DNA from: Desulfobacteraceae bacterium
GTDB taxonomy: Bacteria > Desulfobacterota > Desulfobacteria > Desulfobacterales > JAABPS01
Direction of reading: 5' to 3'
Assembly: GCA_011391835.1 (NCBI GenBank)
Contig: JAABPS010000126.1
Location: 1-7,778, forward strand
DNA length: 7,778 nucleotides
In this document: one piece after another, positions 6,509 through 7,778 of the stretch
How the letters are laid out: every line of letters starts with the position of its first letter
Numbering within the stretch: position 1 is the first letter of the stretch
Notes under the pieces: generated by a model
What the model was told of the DNA's origin: nothing
Database searches by the model: none
The model's input: the letters and a program-made list of their open reading frames with translations, nothing else
Position numbers and translations under genes: made by a program

Positions 6509-7144
6509 ATGAATAAAATATTTGCCATAGGTGATATCCATGGATGCTTTGATAAGCTTCAAGCGCTTATGGATAAAATAGATATAGATTCTGGAAGCGA
6601 CACACTTATATTTATCGGTGACTATATTGACAGAGGGAAGAGCTCTTTTGAGGTGGTTCAATATTTGATTGACTTAAGGGAGCATTTTCAACATATCGTT
6701 TTTCTAAAAGGCAACCACGAAGAAATGCTGGAAAAATATATGTCCGGATTTGATAAGCTTACGTATCTTGTAAATGGGGGGCAACAGGCTCTGGATAGCT
6801 ATATGAGCAATTGCCGCCAGCCCAATGGACCACAAATCCCGAGGGAACATCTTGATTTTTATGGTTCGTTAAAGCTTTTTTACCAGACAGATGATTATAT
6901 ATTTGTTCATGCGGGTCTCAAAAACAAGGTGCCACTTGAAATGCAAAATTCGGAAGACTTGCTTTGGATACGGAGCAAATTCATAAAGTCTGATTACAAC
7001 TTTGGAAAACAAGTTATATTCGGGCATACTCCGCTCCCGGAACCCTTGGTTCAACCGAACAAGATAGGAATTGATACGGGAGCTGTTTACGGTGGAAAAC
7101 TCACCTGTGTGCGATTGCCGGAGCTTGTCTTTTACTCGGTTTAA
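6509..7144 (+). CDS. PPP-family metallophosphatase (serine/threonine phosphatase-like)
   Basis: This 211-residue cytosolic protein carries the complete dinuclear-metal motif set of the PPP phosphatases: GDIHG (8-12), GDYIDRG (37-43), GNHEE (68-72), HAG (134-136) and GHT (172-174). Asp9, His11, Asp38, Asn69, His134 and His173 should bind the two metals, and His70 should be the catalytic acid. The size and layout match bacterial PrpA/PrpB and phage-lambda-type phosphatases, which act on phosphoproteins; related proteins hydrolyse diadenosine tetraphosphate, so the substrate cannot be decided here. The ATG at 6509 is preferred over the in-frame TTG at 6503 because it places GDIHG at the usual distance from the N-terminus. 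No good Shine-Dalgarno is seen. A -10-like GATAAT at 6493-6498 lacks a convincing -35, so any promoter of its own is doubtful. No partner kinase for protein phosphorylation is visible. Confidence 0.92.
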   Translation: MNKIFAIGDIHGCFDKLQALMDKIDIDSGSDTLIFIGDYIDRGKSSFEVVQYLIDLREHFQHIVFLKGNHEEMLEKYMSGFDKLTYLVNGGQQALDSYMSNCRQPNGPQIPREHLDFYGSLKLFYQTDDYIFVHAGLKNKVPLEMQNSEDLLWIRSKFIKSDYNFGKQVIFGHTPLPEPLVQPNKIGIDTGAVYGGKLTCVRLPELVFYSV

Positions 7145-7184
7145 TTTAACAGCCAATTTTGCCAAACTGATAGGAAAGAATTAA

Positions 7185-7778
7185 ATGAAAATTGACCATG
7201 GGAATAAGCAATGCAAAATGATTGTTGGTATTGGATCTGCGCTTGTTGATATTCTTACACACCAAGATGATACTTTTTTACAAGAGACCGGCGCGGTAAA
7301 AGGCGCAATGAAGCTTGTTGAAAAACAATTTATTGACCAGACAATTTTCAAAACCATAAAAAAACCCTCAATTGTTTCAGGAGGTTCAGCGTGTAATACT
7401 ATTGTGGGTATTGGACGGCTTGGCGGGCAGGCACGATTTATCGGTAAACGCGGAAATGATGATATGGGAATGCTGTTTGAGGAAGAACTTATTAAAAGCA
7501 ATGTCGAACCGATGCTTCTGACTTCATCGTCTCCCACAGGCAGGGTGCTTTCAATTATCACTCCAGACGCACAACGGTCCATGTTTACATATCTTGGCGC
7601 ATCATCAGAGATTCTTCCAAGCGAATTAGATTCCGAATGTTTTACTGATGCGGCAATTGTCCATGTGGAAGGATATCTGCTTTTCAGCCCTGATTTAATA
7701 ACACGATCCTTAGAGGCTGCTAAAAAGGCTGGCGCCAGTGTTTCGCTGGATCGGGCCAGTTTTACGGTTGTCGAGGAA
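7185..7778 (+). CDS. PfkB-family kinase, probably adenosine kinase (5' part, runs off the window)
   Basis: The frame is open from the ATG at 7185 to the window end (198 codons, no stop), so the C-terminal third with the ATP-binding site and catalytic Asp is missing. The N-terminal ribokinase fold is clear: VGIGSALVDIL at 14-24 with Asp22, the PfkB signature GGSACNTIVGIGRLGG starting at 66, FIGKRGNDDMG shortly after, and a TGR...TPDAQRSMFTYLGA block. The SLDRASFTVVEE segment at the edge resembles the SLDLASF-type segment of proteins annotated as adenosine kinases, which would phosphorylate adenosine (or another sugar or nucleoside) with ATP. The start is well supported by AGGA at 7172-7175, 9 bases upstream. 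It follows the phosphatase by 40 bases, so co-transcription is likely. The family is certain; substrate specificity is inferred. Confidence 0.88.
   Translation, partial: MKIDHGNKQCKMIVGIGSALVDILTHQDDTFLQETGAVKGAMKLVEKQFIDQTIFKTIKKPSIVSGGSACNTIVGIGRLGGQARFIGKRGNDDMGMLFEEELIKSNVEPMLLTSSSPTGRVLSIITPDAQRSMFTYLGASSEILPSELDSECFTDAAIVHVEGYLLFSPDLITRSLEAAKKAGASVSLDRASFTVVEE

Noticed and set aside
7181..7582. 133-codon - strand ORF at the right end
   Set aside because: It is antisense to a clear PfkB-family frame that runs off the window with a good ribosome binding site.
1..7778. CRISPR array, tRNA, rRNA, transposon ends or phage genes
   Set aside because: I saw no regularly spaced repeats, cloverleaf-like sequences, transposase motifs or long terminal inverted repeats on either strand.

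Overview
The window looks like ordinary chromosomal sequence from an anaerobic, probably sulfate-reducing member of the Desulfobacterota (former Deltaproteobacteria, Desulfobacterales-like). This is inferred from the moderate GC content, the style of the proteins, a Fur–FeoA fusion next to feoA and feoB, an FmdB-type zinc-ribbon protein and a PflX-like radical SAM protein. No marker gene proves the taxonomy. All convincing genes lie on the + strand and are tightly packed, with no gap above about 170 bases. I see no tRNA, rRNA, CRISPR array, insertion sequence or phage gene.

Layout. Bases 1-104 may hold the last 33 codons of an unidentified upstream gene. Bases 110-1813 are recN (DNA repair ATPase). 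Bases 1896-2141 encode a small FmdB-family zinc ribbon. A 163-base gap follows, containing a short dyad and direct repeat just after fmdB and then a good sigma70-type promoter (TTGACA, 17-base spacer, TAATAT). This promoter probably drives a ferrous-iron uptake operon: a Fur regulator with a FeoA domain fused to its C-terminus (2305-2985), a stand-alone FeoA (3013-3261) and FeoB (3258-5441). The feoA stop and feoB start overlap in ATGA. Next come a PflX/COG1313-like radical SAM protein starting at GTG (5506-6441), a PPP-family metallophosphatase (6509-7144) and the first 198 codons of a PfkB-family kinase, probably adenosine kinase (7185 to the window end).

How the genes work together. FeoB is a GTPase-linked Fe2+ permease, and FeoA is its small SH3-like cytosolic partner. 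The first gene of the same unit joins an iron-responsive repressor fold (Fur) to a second FeoA-type domain. That resembles the DtxR/IdeR layout (DNA-binding domain plus SH3/FeoA-like domain), but on an unrelated regulator scaffold, and it suggests a regulator physically tied to the transport state. The radical SAM protein consumes iron as Fe-S clusters and lies 64 bases after feoB, but a functional link is only inferred. The phosphatase and kinase look like unrelated housekeeping genes.

The most interesting item is the Fur–FeoA fusion, with its divergent DNA-recognition helix and a promoter dyad that does not look like a classical Fur box. I found no strong evidence for a wholly new system.
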